A stretch of DNA of 64,000 nt. Source: QHXW01 sp035297145. GTDB taxonomy: Bacteria; Acidobacteriota; Terriglobia; Bryobacterales; Bryobacteraceae. The DNA lies in assembly GCA_035297145.1 (NCBI GenBank), contig DATGZN010000107.1, forward strand, positions 1 to 64,000, in the 5' to 3' direction. Below are positions 25,492-34,361 of this stretch, piece after piece. The notes beneath the pieces were generated by a model. That model made no database searches. It was not told where the DNA came from and saw nothing but the letters and a program-made list of their open reading frames with translations. The stretch's first letter is position 1, and every line of letters starts with the position of its first letter. The position numbers were made by a program, and so were the translations under genes.

Positions 25492-27048
25492 ATGAACAGA
25501 CGATCGTTTCTGCAAACGGCCGGCACGGCCGGTATCGCCACCGGCCTGGCGCCCACGGCCGCGCGCGCTTACATCCCGGAACACAACTGGGAAAAATATG
25601 ATTGGGGATCCGGTCCCGAAGTCAAAGACAGGCTGTATCAGGGTCCGTTTCCGCAATACGCGCCCGCCGCGGTAGTTCCCGATAGCGACGTGGTCATGGT
25701 GACCACGCCTTCAAGGGACATCGTTCCCAACTATGGAATGGGCTTGGTTGTCTATGTGTCAGGCGACACCGGTCCGCCGAGAATTCCCGGCGAGACCCTG
25801 GAAAAGTCGCTTGAGGATCTGGTCAAGATCCCGTTCACGCAGAAGATTTACATTCGGCCCAACTGGCGGGAGGTGCAGAAGAAACCGGGCAAACTGGATT
25901 TCCCGGATTGGTGGCAGATCACTTTCGACCTCGCCAAACGTTACAACAAGCGGGTTGGATTCCGCATCATGCTGGAGAATCCCGATTATGTCGAGCCCGG
26001 CATGCCCGAGTTCCTCATGGAAAAGGTGCTGTACCTCAAGCTCAAGGGCGAGTGGAAAGGCAATCCGTCCCAGACCCGCTACAAGAAGGAACACCGGATG
26101 CCGCAATACGAGCACCCGGCTTATCAGGCGGCGTTTCGCGAGCTGAATGAACTGCTGGCCGCGCAGTATAACGGCAATCCGCAGATCGAGTACATGGACA
26201 CCATGATGTACGGATTCTGGGGCGAAGCGCACACGTGGCCGTACGAGGGCAATGCGTTTCCGAGCAACGTGGTGGCAGAGCAGACCTGGATGAGAATGCT
26301 GGAAACCCAGCTGGAAATCTGGACGAAGACTCCCGTGGTCACGAATACTGAACCGGATTTCAGCCTGGTGGGCAATTCCGATCTTCTCGATCGCACCATT
26401 CGCACGCACAACTGGATTCGGACGGACACGATCTTTATCGAAAACACGCAGATTGAAGCGCTGAGCAACCGTCCGGCCTGGACCGCGGCGATCTGCGAGG
26501 TCGGTATGACCACGGGCGACGCAAAGCGCGTGGATCTCGACGAAGGCGTCACGTACAACGAGAAGATCACGTCGCACGTGCTGGACGTCGGCGCGAATTA
26601 CTGGTCGGTGTGGAATTGGCACAACGAAGCGGCGAAGAACGTCCCCAGTTACTACGAGAAGTATCCGGAGCCAATCGACTACATCGCGCGTCACATCGGA
26701 TACCGCGTGTTTCCTTCCTTCATTTGGAGCTTCGCGCGTGATGGGACCCCGGGCCTTGTTGTGGGTCTGGCGAACAAGGGTGTTGCGGGAGTGCCGGGGG
26801 TGCTGCGCCTGACTGTATTCAGCGATGACGGCAAGGTCAATGTGAGCGGATGCGTGGATCCCGGTTATCCCAAACCCACGGGCATCCGGCAGGCGATGCT
26901 GATGTTGCCGCCGGGAACCAAGTGGGAAGGCTTAAAGCTGAAAGCGGAGCTGGAGGTTAAAGGTGTACGCTATCCCATGAATTGGGCGTGCCAGCAGAAA
27001 ACCAATTCGGATGGATCGCTCACCCTCCGGCACAACGTACGCGGATGA
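25492..27048 (+). CDS. Tat-exported barrel protein, putative glycoside hydrolase
   Basis: About 518 residues beginning MNRRSFLQTAGTAGIATGL, a twin-arginine signal. The body has barrel-like segments IYIRPNWREVQKKPGKLDFP, KRVGFRIMLENPDYVEPGM, IEYMDTMMYGFWGEAHTWP (acidic residue after a strand), TPVVTNTEPDFSLV and GANYWSVWNWHNEAA, then a C-terminal beta-sandwich (PGVLRLTVFSDDGKV). It resembles GH42/DUF4832-like exo-acting hydrolases, but I cannot fix the family. The start lies 5 bp after the GH36 stop and the end overlaps the next gene as ATGA. Confidence 0.65.
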   Translation: MNRRSFLQTAGTAGIATGLAPTAARAYIPEHNWEKYDWGSGPEVKDRLYQGPFPQYAPAAVVPDSDVVMVTTPSRDIVPNYGMGLVVYVSGDTGPPRIPGETLEKSLEDLVKIPFTQKIYIRPNWREVQKKPGKLDFPDWWQITFDLAKRYNKRVGFRIMLENPDYVEPGMPEFLMEKVLYLKLKGEWKGNPSQTRYKKEHRMPQYEHPAYQAAFRELNELLAAQYNGNPQIEYMDTMMYGFWGEAHTWPYEGNAFPSNVVAEQTWMRMLETQLEIWTKTPVVTNTEPDFSLVGNSDLLDRTIRTHNWIRTDTIFIENTQIEALSNRPAWTAAICEVGMTTGDAKRVDLDEGVTYNEKITSHVLDVGANYWSVWNWHNEAAKNVPSYYEKYPEPIDYIARHIGYRVFPSFIWSFARDGTPGLVVGLANKGVAGVPGVLRLTVFSDDGKVNVSGCVDPGYPKPTGIRQAMLMLPPGTKWEGLKLKAELEVKGVRYPMNWACQQKTNSDGSLTLRHNVRG

Positions 27049-28091
27049 CTCGGCGGCAGCTACTTGCGTGCATTCCGGCTGCGGCGGCGCTCAGAAGCCT
27101 GCGGGCGGCCGAAGCACCTTTCGAGCGCATCGACACTCATACTCATATTCATCGCATCGTTCCCGAGTTGTTCGCTGCTTTGGAAAAAGATCGCTGGCGT
27201 TGCCTGAGTATTTGCGTTTCGAGAGCGATCGGCGACCAGACGTCTGACCTCGACGAAATGATTCGCGGCTCCGCCGAAGTCCATCGTGTGACCAAGGGCC
27301 GCATTGCGTGGGCGACTGCTTTCGACGCGCGCGGATTTGAAGACCGTGACTTCGCCGACCGAACCATAGCGGGGCTGCGGCAGTCTTTCGATCAAGGGGC
27401 GATTGGCGTGAAGATCTGGAAGAACATCGGCATGGGGATTCGCGGGAAATCCGGCGCTTACCTGCTGCCCGACAACGCCGCGCTCATGCCGGTTTATGAG
27501 GCCATCCAGAAAGCCGACAAGACGCTGATCGCGCATCTCGCCGAGCCGGACGGGGCGTGGCTGCCGCTCGACAAGAACAACCCGGAGATCGGTTATTACA
27601 GCCAGCATCCCGAGTGGCACATGTACGGGCGATCCGAAGTTCCGCGCAAAGAGGCAATTTTGGGAGCGCGAGATCGAATCCTGGAGCGGCACCCGAAACT
27701 CCGCGTGGTGGGATGCCACCTTGGGAGCGATGAAGAGCATTGGGACCGGCTGGCGAAACGCCTCGACATCTATCCCAACTTCGCCGTGGATGTGGCCGCG
27801 CGCGTGCGCTATTTCGTTCGCGGTGACCATGAACAAGCCCGCGAGTTTCTGACGAAGTATCAGGACCGCGTGCTTTACGCGACGGATTTTGTCTTGGAGT
27901 CAGGCGACGACGCCAAAGCAGCTCAGCACCTACAGCAGACGCACGAATGGGATTGGAAGTTTTTCGCCACGCAAGATACGTTGACGTTCCGCGACCGCCA
28001 GATTCAGGGTCTAGGCCTTCCCGAGCAGGTGGTGCGAAAAATCTTTCGCGAGAACGCCGTGCGCTGGCTGCCGGGAATCACCAAGACTTAA
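27045..28091 (+). CDS. Exported amidohydrolase-family protein (amidohydrolase 2 type)
   Basis: About 348 residues. A signal with twin arginines (MTRRQLLACIPAAAALRSL) is followed by the metal-binding strand IDTHTHIHRI, then GAIGVKIWKNIGMGI, a strand-5 type HLAEPDGAW, RVVGCHLGSDEEHW and LYATDFVLESGDD, with the final Asp a usual metal/catalytic ligand. This is the TIM-related-metal-hydrolase order. The substrate may be a lactone or carboxylate sugar acid, by context only. The ATGA overlap with the previous gene chose this start over one 63 bp earlier. It converges on the D-threonine-aldolase-like gene, overlapping it by 4 bp. Confidence 0.78.
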   Translation: MTRRQLLACIPAAAALRSLRAAEAPFERIDTHTHIHRIVPELFAALEKDRWRCLSICVSRAIGDQTSDLDEMIRGSAEVHRVTKGRIAWATAFDARGFEDRDFADRTIAGLRQSFDQGAIGVKIWKNIGMGIRGKSGAYLLPDNAALMPVYEAIQKADKTLIAHLAEPDGAWLPLDKNNPEIGYYSQHPEWHMYGRSEVPRKEAILGARDRILERHPKLRVVGCHLGSDEEHWDRLAKRLDIYPNFAVDVAARVRYFVRGDHEQAREFLTKYQDRVLYATDFVLESGDDAKAAQHLQQTHEWDWKFFATQDTLTFRDRQIQGLGLPEQVVRKIFRENAVRWLPGITKT

Positions 28092-29314
28092 CGCTGCGCC
28101 GCGCCCGATCGGCCCATGATGGGCCACACATCGACAATATTTTCTCCGCGCGCCACATAGTAACGGTCGTACACATTAGTGCTGGTATCCAGATTCGAGG
28201 GGTAGATCTCAACGCGATCCCCAAGCTTGATGTCGGGGCCATCATTCCAAGAAAGCATGCCGTATTCCGCGCCGCCGCTGTCGATCTTTACTTCCGGCCG
28301 TCCCTTCACTTCGTCTGTAGTGCGTAGCAGCGCCTTGTTTCCGTAATCGACTGCACATTGGTTCGGACGCGTCTTGCTGATGACGGTCGTCATGACGCTC
28401 AGCGCCGGCTCGAAATCCGTGTAGACGTGCTCATCATTCTTGCCGCCAATCCTGCGATATAGCGTGTCCATGAAAATGTACGAACCGGCCTGCAACTCAG
28501 TCAGGTGATTCTCGGTGTCGATGTTGTACGTTCCTGTACTCCCGCCCGTGATGATTCCGATCGGCAGGCCCGACTTGCGGCAAAGCTCCATGGTTTCTAG
28601 CATGGCGGCCACGTCAGACGTCGATTTCTGCTTGCGCGCCTCCCAGCCGTGGGTATGCGAGGCACCGCCGGAATAGCCCATCATGCCCACGAGCTTCATT
28701 TGCTTCGATTGATCCACCTTCTGCGCGAGGCGCAACGCGGGCTCACCCGGCTGGCAGCCCTGCCGATTCAGACCAGCGTAGACGTCAACGATCACGTTCA
28801 TCTTGGTGTGCGCCGCGGCCAGCGCCTCTTCGAGAGCGTCCGCCGTGATGGGATCGTCCAGCACGCCTGTGAATGTCGGCTCGCGTTTCGCCAGCGCAAC
28901 TGTGCGGGCTATCTGCGCGCGGCCCGCCGGCTGGCAGGTGTGCAGTACATTCTTCACGCCCGAGCTGACCAGCAGCTCGCACTCGGCCGTGGTCGCGCAG
29001 CACACCCCGTATGCTCCCAGAGCAATCTGTTGTTTGCTGATCTCGGGACACTTGTGAATCTTTACGTGCGCGCGCAGCTTCAATCCCGTGGCCTTGTTGT
29101 GCTCGGCCATGGTATGCAGGTTCTTCTGAAACAGCGCTTCGTCGAGGATCAGCGCCGGAGTGGGCAGGTCCTCTTTGGTAAGATCGCGGAAATCGTGTCG
29201 CGAAATGCGCCCCTCGATCTCCGTATAGTTGAACTCGCCCTTGGCCGCGCGAGCCCGACTTGCCAACAGCGCCCCCGCCGCGCCCGCCGCCAGAAATTGC
29301 CTACGCGAACTCAT
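28088..29314 (-). CDS. Exported D-threonine-aldolase/alanine-racemase-like PLP enzyme
   Basis: About 408 residues. The Tat-like signal SSRRQFLAAGAAGALLASRA is followed by the DSD1/D-threonine-aldolase fold: DLPTPALILDEALFQKN, then the PLP-lysine block LRAHVKIHKCPEISKQQI, MGYSGGASHTHGW, and GIITGGSTGTYNID for phosphate binding. In characterised enzymes, as I recall, a His-x-Asp pair near the C-terminus holds the metal (pattern HCDPTVN); here the place reads PSNLDTSTNVYDRYYV, so the His is Asn. Start chosen for its GAGGAGG ribosome site. An exported PLP enzyme is unusual. Confidence 0.78.
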   Translation of the reverse strand: MSSRRQFLAAGAAGALLASRARAAKGEFNYTEIEGRISRHDFRDLTKEDLPTPALILDEALFQKNLHTMAEHNKATGLKLRAHVKIHKCPEISKQQIALGAYGVCCATTAECELLVSSGVKNVLHTCQPAGRAQIARTVALAKREPTFTGVLDDPITADALEEALAAAHTKMNVIVDVYAGLNRQGCQPGEPALRLAQKVDQSKQMKLVGMMGYSGGASHTHGWEARKQKSTSDVAAMLETMELCRKSGLPIGIITGGSTGTYNIDTENHLTELQAGSYIFMDTLYRRIGGKNDEHVYTDFEPALSVMTTVISKTRPNQCAVDYGNKALLRTTDEVKGRPEVKIDSGGAEYGMLSWNDGPDIKLGDRVEIYPSNLDTSTNVYDRYYVARGENIVDVWPIMGRSGAAQR

Positions 29315-29420
29315 AATGCACCTCCTCGTGCTTGTCCGAGAAGTATACAACGGCGGAAGGTCGAGGGCCTAGAACCGCATCGCGTGGAACGGCAGCGGCT
29401 TCACGTTTCCCAGGGAAATG

Positions 29421-30092
29421 CTAGGGCTGAGCAGAGATGCCGAGCCGCGCTGCGACAAGCCGCGCTGGGGCGAGGCGGGCCTCTCTGAGCTCGCGGTACC
29501 CGGCCTCCTGCGCCTCCAACACTTCCGGAGGCGCACTCTTGGGCGATCTGGCATGAAATGGCGGTTCCGGTGCGTACTGGATATTCAGTTGAATTTTGCC
29601 GGGCAACCTTATCGCCACAGAGCATGGCTGTGGTCTCTAGCGCGGCGTCAATGCCGGCAGTTACGCCCGCGGCGCTGATGAGATTTCCATCCAGCACGAC
29701 ACGCGGGTCCACCGGGCTGGCGCCGTCGGCGACTGCCTGCTCGATCAGCTTCACCACGTCGGCCTTCGTTTTGTAAACGTCCCGCGACGGGTTGTGCCTG
29801 TCCTTGCCGAAGTCGGGCCCGATGTTTGATCCGGAAATCGAGCGGATCAGGTCGTAGTCGACTGCGGCGACGTGTAGAAGATTCTGCGCAAAGGTGCGTT
29901 CGTCTTTCTGAGCTTGAAGTCGTACTTGTCTGCGGGAAAGTCCCGGGCCATGGCGATGAGTTTGTTCCCGATCTCATTCCACACATCCAACGTTTCGTCC
30001 GCTCGGGCACGCACCGGAGGAGGCGGTTGACTCTGGCTGTAAAGACTCATTCCGGCGACTACGAGCAGAGTGAGGATTCGTATTGGTTTCAT
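29421..30092 (-). pseudogene. Fused remnant: DinB-like N-part joined to PfpI/DJ-1 C-part, two frameshifts
   Basis: The N-terminal part has a signal peptide (MKPIRILTLLVVAGMSLYSQ) and DinB sequence FPADKYDFKL. A frameshift near 29908 is needed to continue as RTFAQNLLHVAAVDYDLI and ADVVKLIEQAVADGA. The same frame then passes directly into DJ-1/PfpI sequence, PVDPRVVLDGNLISAAGVTAG. A second frameshift near 29600 (one extra C) restores KIQLNIQYAPEPPFHARSP to the end. The simplest reading is a deletion that joined two genes, followed by decay. It lies just downstream of an intact DinB paralogue. Confidence 0.75.
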
Positions 30093-30105
30093 TTCAGCCC
30101 GACTT

Positions 30106-30663
30106 TCACCGGCTGGCGGGCGGGACAATTCCGCTCATCCGCAGATACTCGACCATCTGACCGTAATGGTCGAACGCGTGGGCGACGCCAAATACGGCCA
30201 AGCGCAGGCGCGGTGATTTGCCGCCTTGCACGGATTGCAACATGTTCTGAGTCGTCAATGTAGCTGCGGCCTTGTGACCCAGGGCGAAGGAATCCTTCAG
30301 GAACATGAGGATGTCCGCCTTAGTCTTCAACTTCTCAGGACCGTTCCCGCCCATAAAGTCATCCGGGAACTTATCGCCGGTAAGCGGAGACCATAGGGCA
30401 TAGTTGGAAGCGGCAATATGGCTGACCTGCTGGGCAAACGTGCGCACACCCTTGTAGTCACTGCCTGGAATGGTCAAGGTCTCTGGTGAGAAGCTGTACT
30501 TATCTTCCGGCATGGCCTCGGCGGCTTCGACAATTTGCTTCTCGATGGCGGTAATCTGGCCGTCCACGAATGAAGCGATGGTCGGCGGAGTCTGCGATTG
30601 TCCCGAGGTGATCATGGTAAAGATGAATGCTGCTAAGGGCAACAGGATTCGTGTTTGTCTCAT
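30106..30663 (-). CDS. Exported DinB-superfamily protein
   Basis: A 185-residue protein with a signal peptide (RILLPLAAFIFTMITSGQSQ) and a four-helix DinB-like bundle: MPEDKYSFSPETLTIPGS, VRTFAQQVSHIAASNYALW, and FGVAHAFDHYGQMVEYLRM near the end. The histidines in QVSHIAASN, the middle helix and AHAFDHYG match the three metal-ligand positions usual in the fold. Many acidobacterial DinB proteins are predicted to be exported; the reaction is unknown. It follows the alpha/beta hydrolase gene by 13 bp and precedes a decayed paralogue. Confidence 0.8.
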   Translation of the reverse strand: MRQTRILLPLAAFIFTMITSGQSQTPPTIASFVDGQITAIEKQIVEAAEAMPEDKYSFSPETLTIPGSDYKGVRTFAQQVSHIAASNYALWSPLTGDKFPDDFMGGNGPEKLKTKADILMFLKDSFALGHKAAATLTTQNMLQSVQGGKSPRLRLAVFGVAHAFDHYGQMVEYLRMSGIVPPASR

Positions 30664-30676
30664 TAAGTGACGCTCC

Positions 30677-31933
30677 TCAGTTTGTTTGACTCCGACTTAG
30701 CTTCTTGAGTGTCTGCTGCACGCCGCTACGAATCTCACTGCGCCGCTGTTCCGTATCGGACCATGAGGACGCGGGTGCCGTGTGAGCATCCAGCATGGCC
30801 AATGCCTTTTCGGCATACTGGCGTGCCAAATCTTTCTGTCCGTCTGCCAAATACGCATCGGCGAGGTTACTGTGCGCGTCGGCAGAGTCCGGATACGCAA
30901 GAAGGTTGAGCTTAAAGATCTCGATCGCGGCCTTCGCCTCGCCCGCGCGCAAATGGTCAGCGCCTAGGATGTCGACGGTAATTTCTGGGAACAACTGCAC
31001 CTGGGGATCTTTTCGGCGGGCTTCCATCAGTTGCTGCGTGACCTGGGCGACGCCGGCGGGTATCCGAATTTGATTGATGATTGGCGCGGATGCCACGGTG
31101 TCCGCTGGCGCGTGCCCTGGCGTTTTGATCAGCGTGGTCACAAACCAATCCACGATGATGCCGGGCAGCTCCGGATGAACTTTAAACATGTCGGTTCCGT
31201 GGCCGCCGTTGGCGGGGGCTTTCCCGACCTCGGGACCTTCATACCACAGCCAGGGCGCCTCTTGCGCAGCAGAGTAGTGTACAAACTTCTTGCCCGGGTT
31301 GGAGGAGGTGATGTAGAGCAATTCCATCGCCTCTACCGTGGGAGGGTATTCGTCGTCGTCGGCAACAACGAACAGTCCGGGCAGTTGTGACGCCTGCCGC
31401 AGGAATTGCAGGCCGTCTTGGAGAGTCTCTCCGGAAAGCAATGCCAGGGATTTCACCTCAGCAGAGTGTTGACGCGCTACTTCGACGGAACGGCCAACGC
31501 CGAGTTCGCCGGCTCCTCCCACGCCGATGACATCGCGCTTGACGCCTGGCTGCGAAACCAAGTATTGAAACGCTGTGTCAATGTCGCTAGGCCGCATCGT
31601 GCGTACCTTTGCCCTCTCCGCGTCCGTCAGCTTGGTATTAGGCGTGCCGCCGCTTTCGCCAAATCCGCGCATATCGACGGTAAGCGTGTTGATCCCAGCC
31701 GCAGCCAGTTGCCCGGCCAGATCATCCCAGGCTTTAAGTGTCCGGTTGAACTGGTGCAGCAGCAGCACACCAGGGCCTGGCTTGGCCGCAGGGAAGTAGC
31801 TCGCCTTCAGGATGGTCCCGTCGGACGCTTTGAGGTCAACCACGCGCGCGGCTGTGGCGCTTGCACCCTGTCCCCAGGCGGCCGCGGCGAAGATGAGTAC
31901 TGAAAACAGCAAACTGATCCGTATTTGTGTCAT
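30677..31933 (-). CDS. Exported alpha/beta-hydrolase-like protein with C-terminal TPR, nucleophile serine missing
   Basis: About 418 residues. Signal peptide ISLLFSVLIFAAAAWGQG, then an alpha/beta hydrolase domain (residues about 30-270: GPGVLLLHQFNRTLKAWDDL, NTLTVDMRGFGESGG, FVVADDDEYPP) and a TPR region (about 300-395: RAGEAKAAIEIFKLNLLAYP, HSNLADAYLADGQKDLARQY). At the nucleophile elbow, where GxSxG is expected, the text is VIGVGGAGELGVGRS, with no serine in place. The catalytic function is doubtful. Ten bp separate it from the broken amidohydrolase upstream. The start was chosen at the ATG before the signal peptide. Confidence 0.72.
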   Translation of the reverse strand: MTQIRISLLFSVLIFAAAAWGQGASATAARVVDLKASDGTILKASYFPAAKPGPGVLLLHQFNRTLKAWDDLAGQLAAAGINTLTVDMRGFGESGGTPNTKLTDAERAKVRTMRPSDIDTAFQYLVSQPGVKRDVIGVGGAGELGVGRSVEVARQHSAEVKSLALLSGETLQDGLQFLRQASQLPGLFVVADDDEYPPTVEAMELLYITSSNPGKKFVHYSAAQEAPWLWYEGPEVGKAPANGGHGTDMFKVHPELPGIIVDWFVTTLIKTPGHAPADTVASAPIINQIRIPAGVAQVTQQLMEARRKDPQVQLFPEITVDILGADHLRAGEAKAAIEIFKLNLLAYPDSADAHSNLADAYLADGQKDLARQYAEKALAMLDAHTAPASSWSDTEQRRSEIRSGVQQTLKKLSRSQTN

Positions 31934-31943
31934 CAAAGCGCCC

Positions 31944-32626
31944 TCAATGCGAGGCAAAATCATTCCTGACCACCCGGCCGCTCTTCATCACGAATCGAAC
32001 TCGCTCTAGCTCGCTTATATCGGCGATTGGATCTCCGGCAACGGCGACGAGATCGGCGAATTTCCCGGACTCGACTGCACCCATGCGGTCCTGCCAGCCC
32101 AGCATTTCCGCGGCGTTGCTCGTGACCGCACGAAGGATCTCAAGCGGTGGCATGTCAACGTTATGCAAGGCGGGAAACATCATTGCCGTGGCTTGGCCGC
32201 GCGTTTTTCCGGGATAGAACCAACACATGTCGGATCCAGCCGCAAACTTCACTCCTGACTTCAAAACCCGCTGCATCAGGGCCGCTGCCTTCTGCCGGCC
32301 TCGATCGTCACTGGCAACATTCTCGGATCGAAAGGCCGGAGACATCACAATGCTGGTGTCGTGAATTCTCGTCCAAAGGCCGTCATAAAAAGTCGGCGTC
32401 ATGTCGAAGAAGATGCCCTTGTCGCGCCTTCCTTGATCTTGCCGTTATCGATCAGCACGGTTGCGGGCGAAAGCACCTTCTCAGTCCGGGGATCGAGTAG
32501 CCGCGCAGCTTTGACCAGAGTCATGAGACTTGGGGATTGAGCTCTGAGCTGTCCGCCGGAACACACAGCGAGATAGATTGCCGCTAAGAGTGTGAACAGC
32601 CTGCGCAAACAGATTCTAAGTAGCAT
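31944..32626 (-). pseudogene. Amidohydrolase with internal deletion
   Basis: The first 65 codons give a signal peptide and the beta-domain start LVKAARLLDPRTEKVLSPA plus TVLIDNGKIKE of an imidazolonepropionase-like amidohydrolase. The frame then breaks. The C-terminal half resumes in another frame as KGIFFDMTPTFYDGLWTR, with AAGSDMCWFYPGK, LRAVTSNAAEMLGWQDRMG and SGKFADLVAVAGDP. The whole middle, including the His-x-His metal site, is absent. Together the pieces amount to roughly half a normal gene. Confidence 0.8.
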
Positions 32627-32681
32627 GGTTGGCGTTCTGCAAAATTGAGCGGCCCGTGCAGCCAGATGATTCTCCTGGAGA

Positions 32682-33621
32682 TTACTTCCTGATCAGGAAA
32701 CAACAAGCTGTATGCGCCACCGTTTCAAAAACGCCAGCCAGGAGTACGGTACTGAACGCCAGGGCCAACAGTGCGCTCGCTCGACGGCCCGCGCGCTGAG
32801 GCTGATCAGCAGACAGGCGAGTCAGACGATGGCTTAAGAATGACGAGGCAGTCGCCTGAAGTAAGAACGCCTCTTCCGGATTGGCAAGTTTTGCCAGCGC
32901 CGAAACCAGGTCTCCGCCGTGGGCGCTCCAGATCATAGACTCGTCACAGGAGAGCTCTCGATACAAGGAAAGGCGAGAGCCGGTGATCCAGACGAGCGGA
33001 TGAAACCACAGCGCACAAGCCCCCACTTCATGAACAAGGCGTATCAGGTTATCGCGCCTTTTTGCGGTGTGTCAGCTCGTGGAGGAGGACAGCGTTGAGT
33101 TCGTGCTCACTCAGCACACGGTCAATTCCCTGGGGAAGCGAGATATGAGGATGCAGAACCCCGTCCACTGCGGGACCCTGCCACCCTCCAGCGAACTTTA
33201 CCCGTACGCCATCAGCAAGGAAACCCGGCCTCTCTTCACAGACATGTTGATGGCTCATCGCCTGCGCATCGCGACGCTCAGCCCGTATCCGCAAACACAA
33301 CCGCGTAAACATCAAGGCTCCGCCCATCAACCACACCACGAAAAGCGCCACAGCGAGGGTTGAGTTCTCAGCTATGTCGAGCCCGATGTCGCCGATGACG
33401 CCCAGCGGCCTGGCCCAGGAGAGATGCGGCGCCAACAACTTGTCGAGAACTGCGCCCAGCGGCAAAATGAAATTGAGCGATGTTGCGAACCAAATCCAAT
33501 ATTTCGTGGTGGCGCTGCCACGCGGGATGGAGGTCAGAATCCAAGCCGCGAGCCAGACCATCTAGGCATAGAGGAGATGCACTCCGAGGTAGTACAACGG
33601 GCGGGCGATGTGATCAACCAT
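32682..33621 (-). pseudogene. BlaR1/MecR1-type M56 peptidase gene, one nonsense codon and one frameshift
   Basis: The frame opens at 33621 (MVDHIARPLYYLGVHLLYA), meets a TAG at 33562-33564, and continues in frame as MVWLAAWILTSIPRGSATT. The zinc motif HELTH is followed by a 5-A run where one extra base ends the frame. After correction it continues RDNLIRLVHEVGACALWFHP, then LYRELSCDESMIWSAHGG, also part of the M56 signature. Only the membrane/metalloprotease portion is left; no C-terminal sensor follows. It overlaps the end of the BlaI gene by 8 bp, the usual sensor-repressor arrangement. Confidence 0.85.
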
Positions 33622-34009
33622 GGCTTTTGCCTGCGCGGCTGTTCTGGCTGCCTGGCGCCGCGTTTTGAAGGGCCTTGAGATCCTTCAGCGTGATGGTGCC
33701 GGTTTCGAGGAGATTGGAGACAAGCAGGCGAGGGGACCCGCCGAATAGGTCCAGCAGGTCTCGAACCAGGCCGCTTCGGAACTCGCTCTGGCCGATGGCA
33801 GGCTCGAATAATTGAGCGTTGCCGATTTTTTTCACCTTGCGCAGCGCGCCTTTCTCTTCGAGCCTATAGACGAGCGTCTGCACGGTTGTGTAAGCAACAC
33901 GCTCTTCCTCGGGCAAACTGTCGAGAATCTCGCGGACAGCGCAGGTTCCGAGTTTCCAGAACTGCTCCAGGATTCGAGTCTCGGCTTTGGAAAAACGCGT
34001 CTTGGGCAT
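33614..34009 (-). CDS. BlaI/MecI/CopY-family transcriptional repressor
   Basis: A 131-residue winged-helix repressor. It opens FSKAETRILEQFWKLGTCAV, contains the recognition region REILDSLPEEERVAYTTVQT and the wing LVYRLEEKGALRKVKKIGNA, and ends in a dimerisation helix region. In known systems a M56 protease relieves such a repressor by cleavage. Here the protease gene next to it is broken. The ribosome site is GTAGGAGAT. A likely role is control of the following minus-strand genes down to about 29421. Confidence 0.88.
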   Translation of the reverse strand: MPKTRFSKAETRILEQFWKLGTCAVREILDSLPEEERVAYTTVQTLVYRLEEKGALRKVKKIGNAQLFEPAIGQSEFRSGLVRDLLDLFGGSPRLLVSNLLETGTITLKDLKALQNAAPGSQNSRAGKSHG

Positions 34010-34361
34010 ATCTCCTACTCGTTCCGGTAATGCTACTACAACGTCCGGTTATTGGTCAAGTACCTGCGACGTCGCCGAAAGGGTTCCGCCAGTTTTAATG
34101 GCCTTGGAAAAAGCCGCGGGTGTCCCGAAAAAGGGCGCGGTACCCCCGCGCTACAAATGCGATGCAGGAGACGATTGTTTTAGTGAAACACCAGAATGGT
34201 CGAAGTTTGGTTGGCGTGTCCGAGGTATTGATTGCAGCGGTTCTCGGAGCGGAGTTGCAGGGTGCGCAGGATGCAGAAGTCAATAAGACCTCATTAGTAT
34301 TCCCGGGTTAACCATTAGCATATTGAAATGTATGTCCCCCACCGGCGAACATGGTTCTGGC
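34010..34361. other. Divergent intergenic region with a short palindrome
   Basis: This 352-bp gap between blaI and the paralogous pair must hold the blaI operator and promoters for both sides. I see GCGCGG-TACCC-CCGCGC around 34136-34152 followed by CTACAAATG, which resembles the end of the repeat at 39964-40072. No credible gene is present. Confidence 0.4.
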
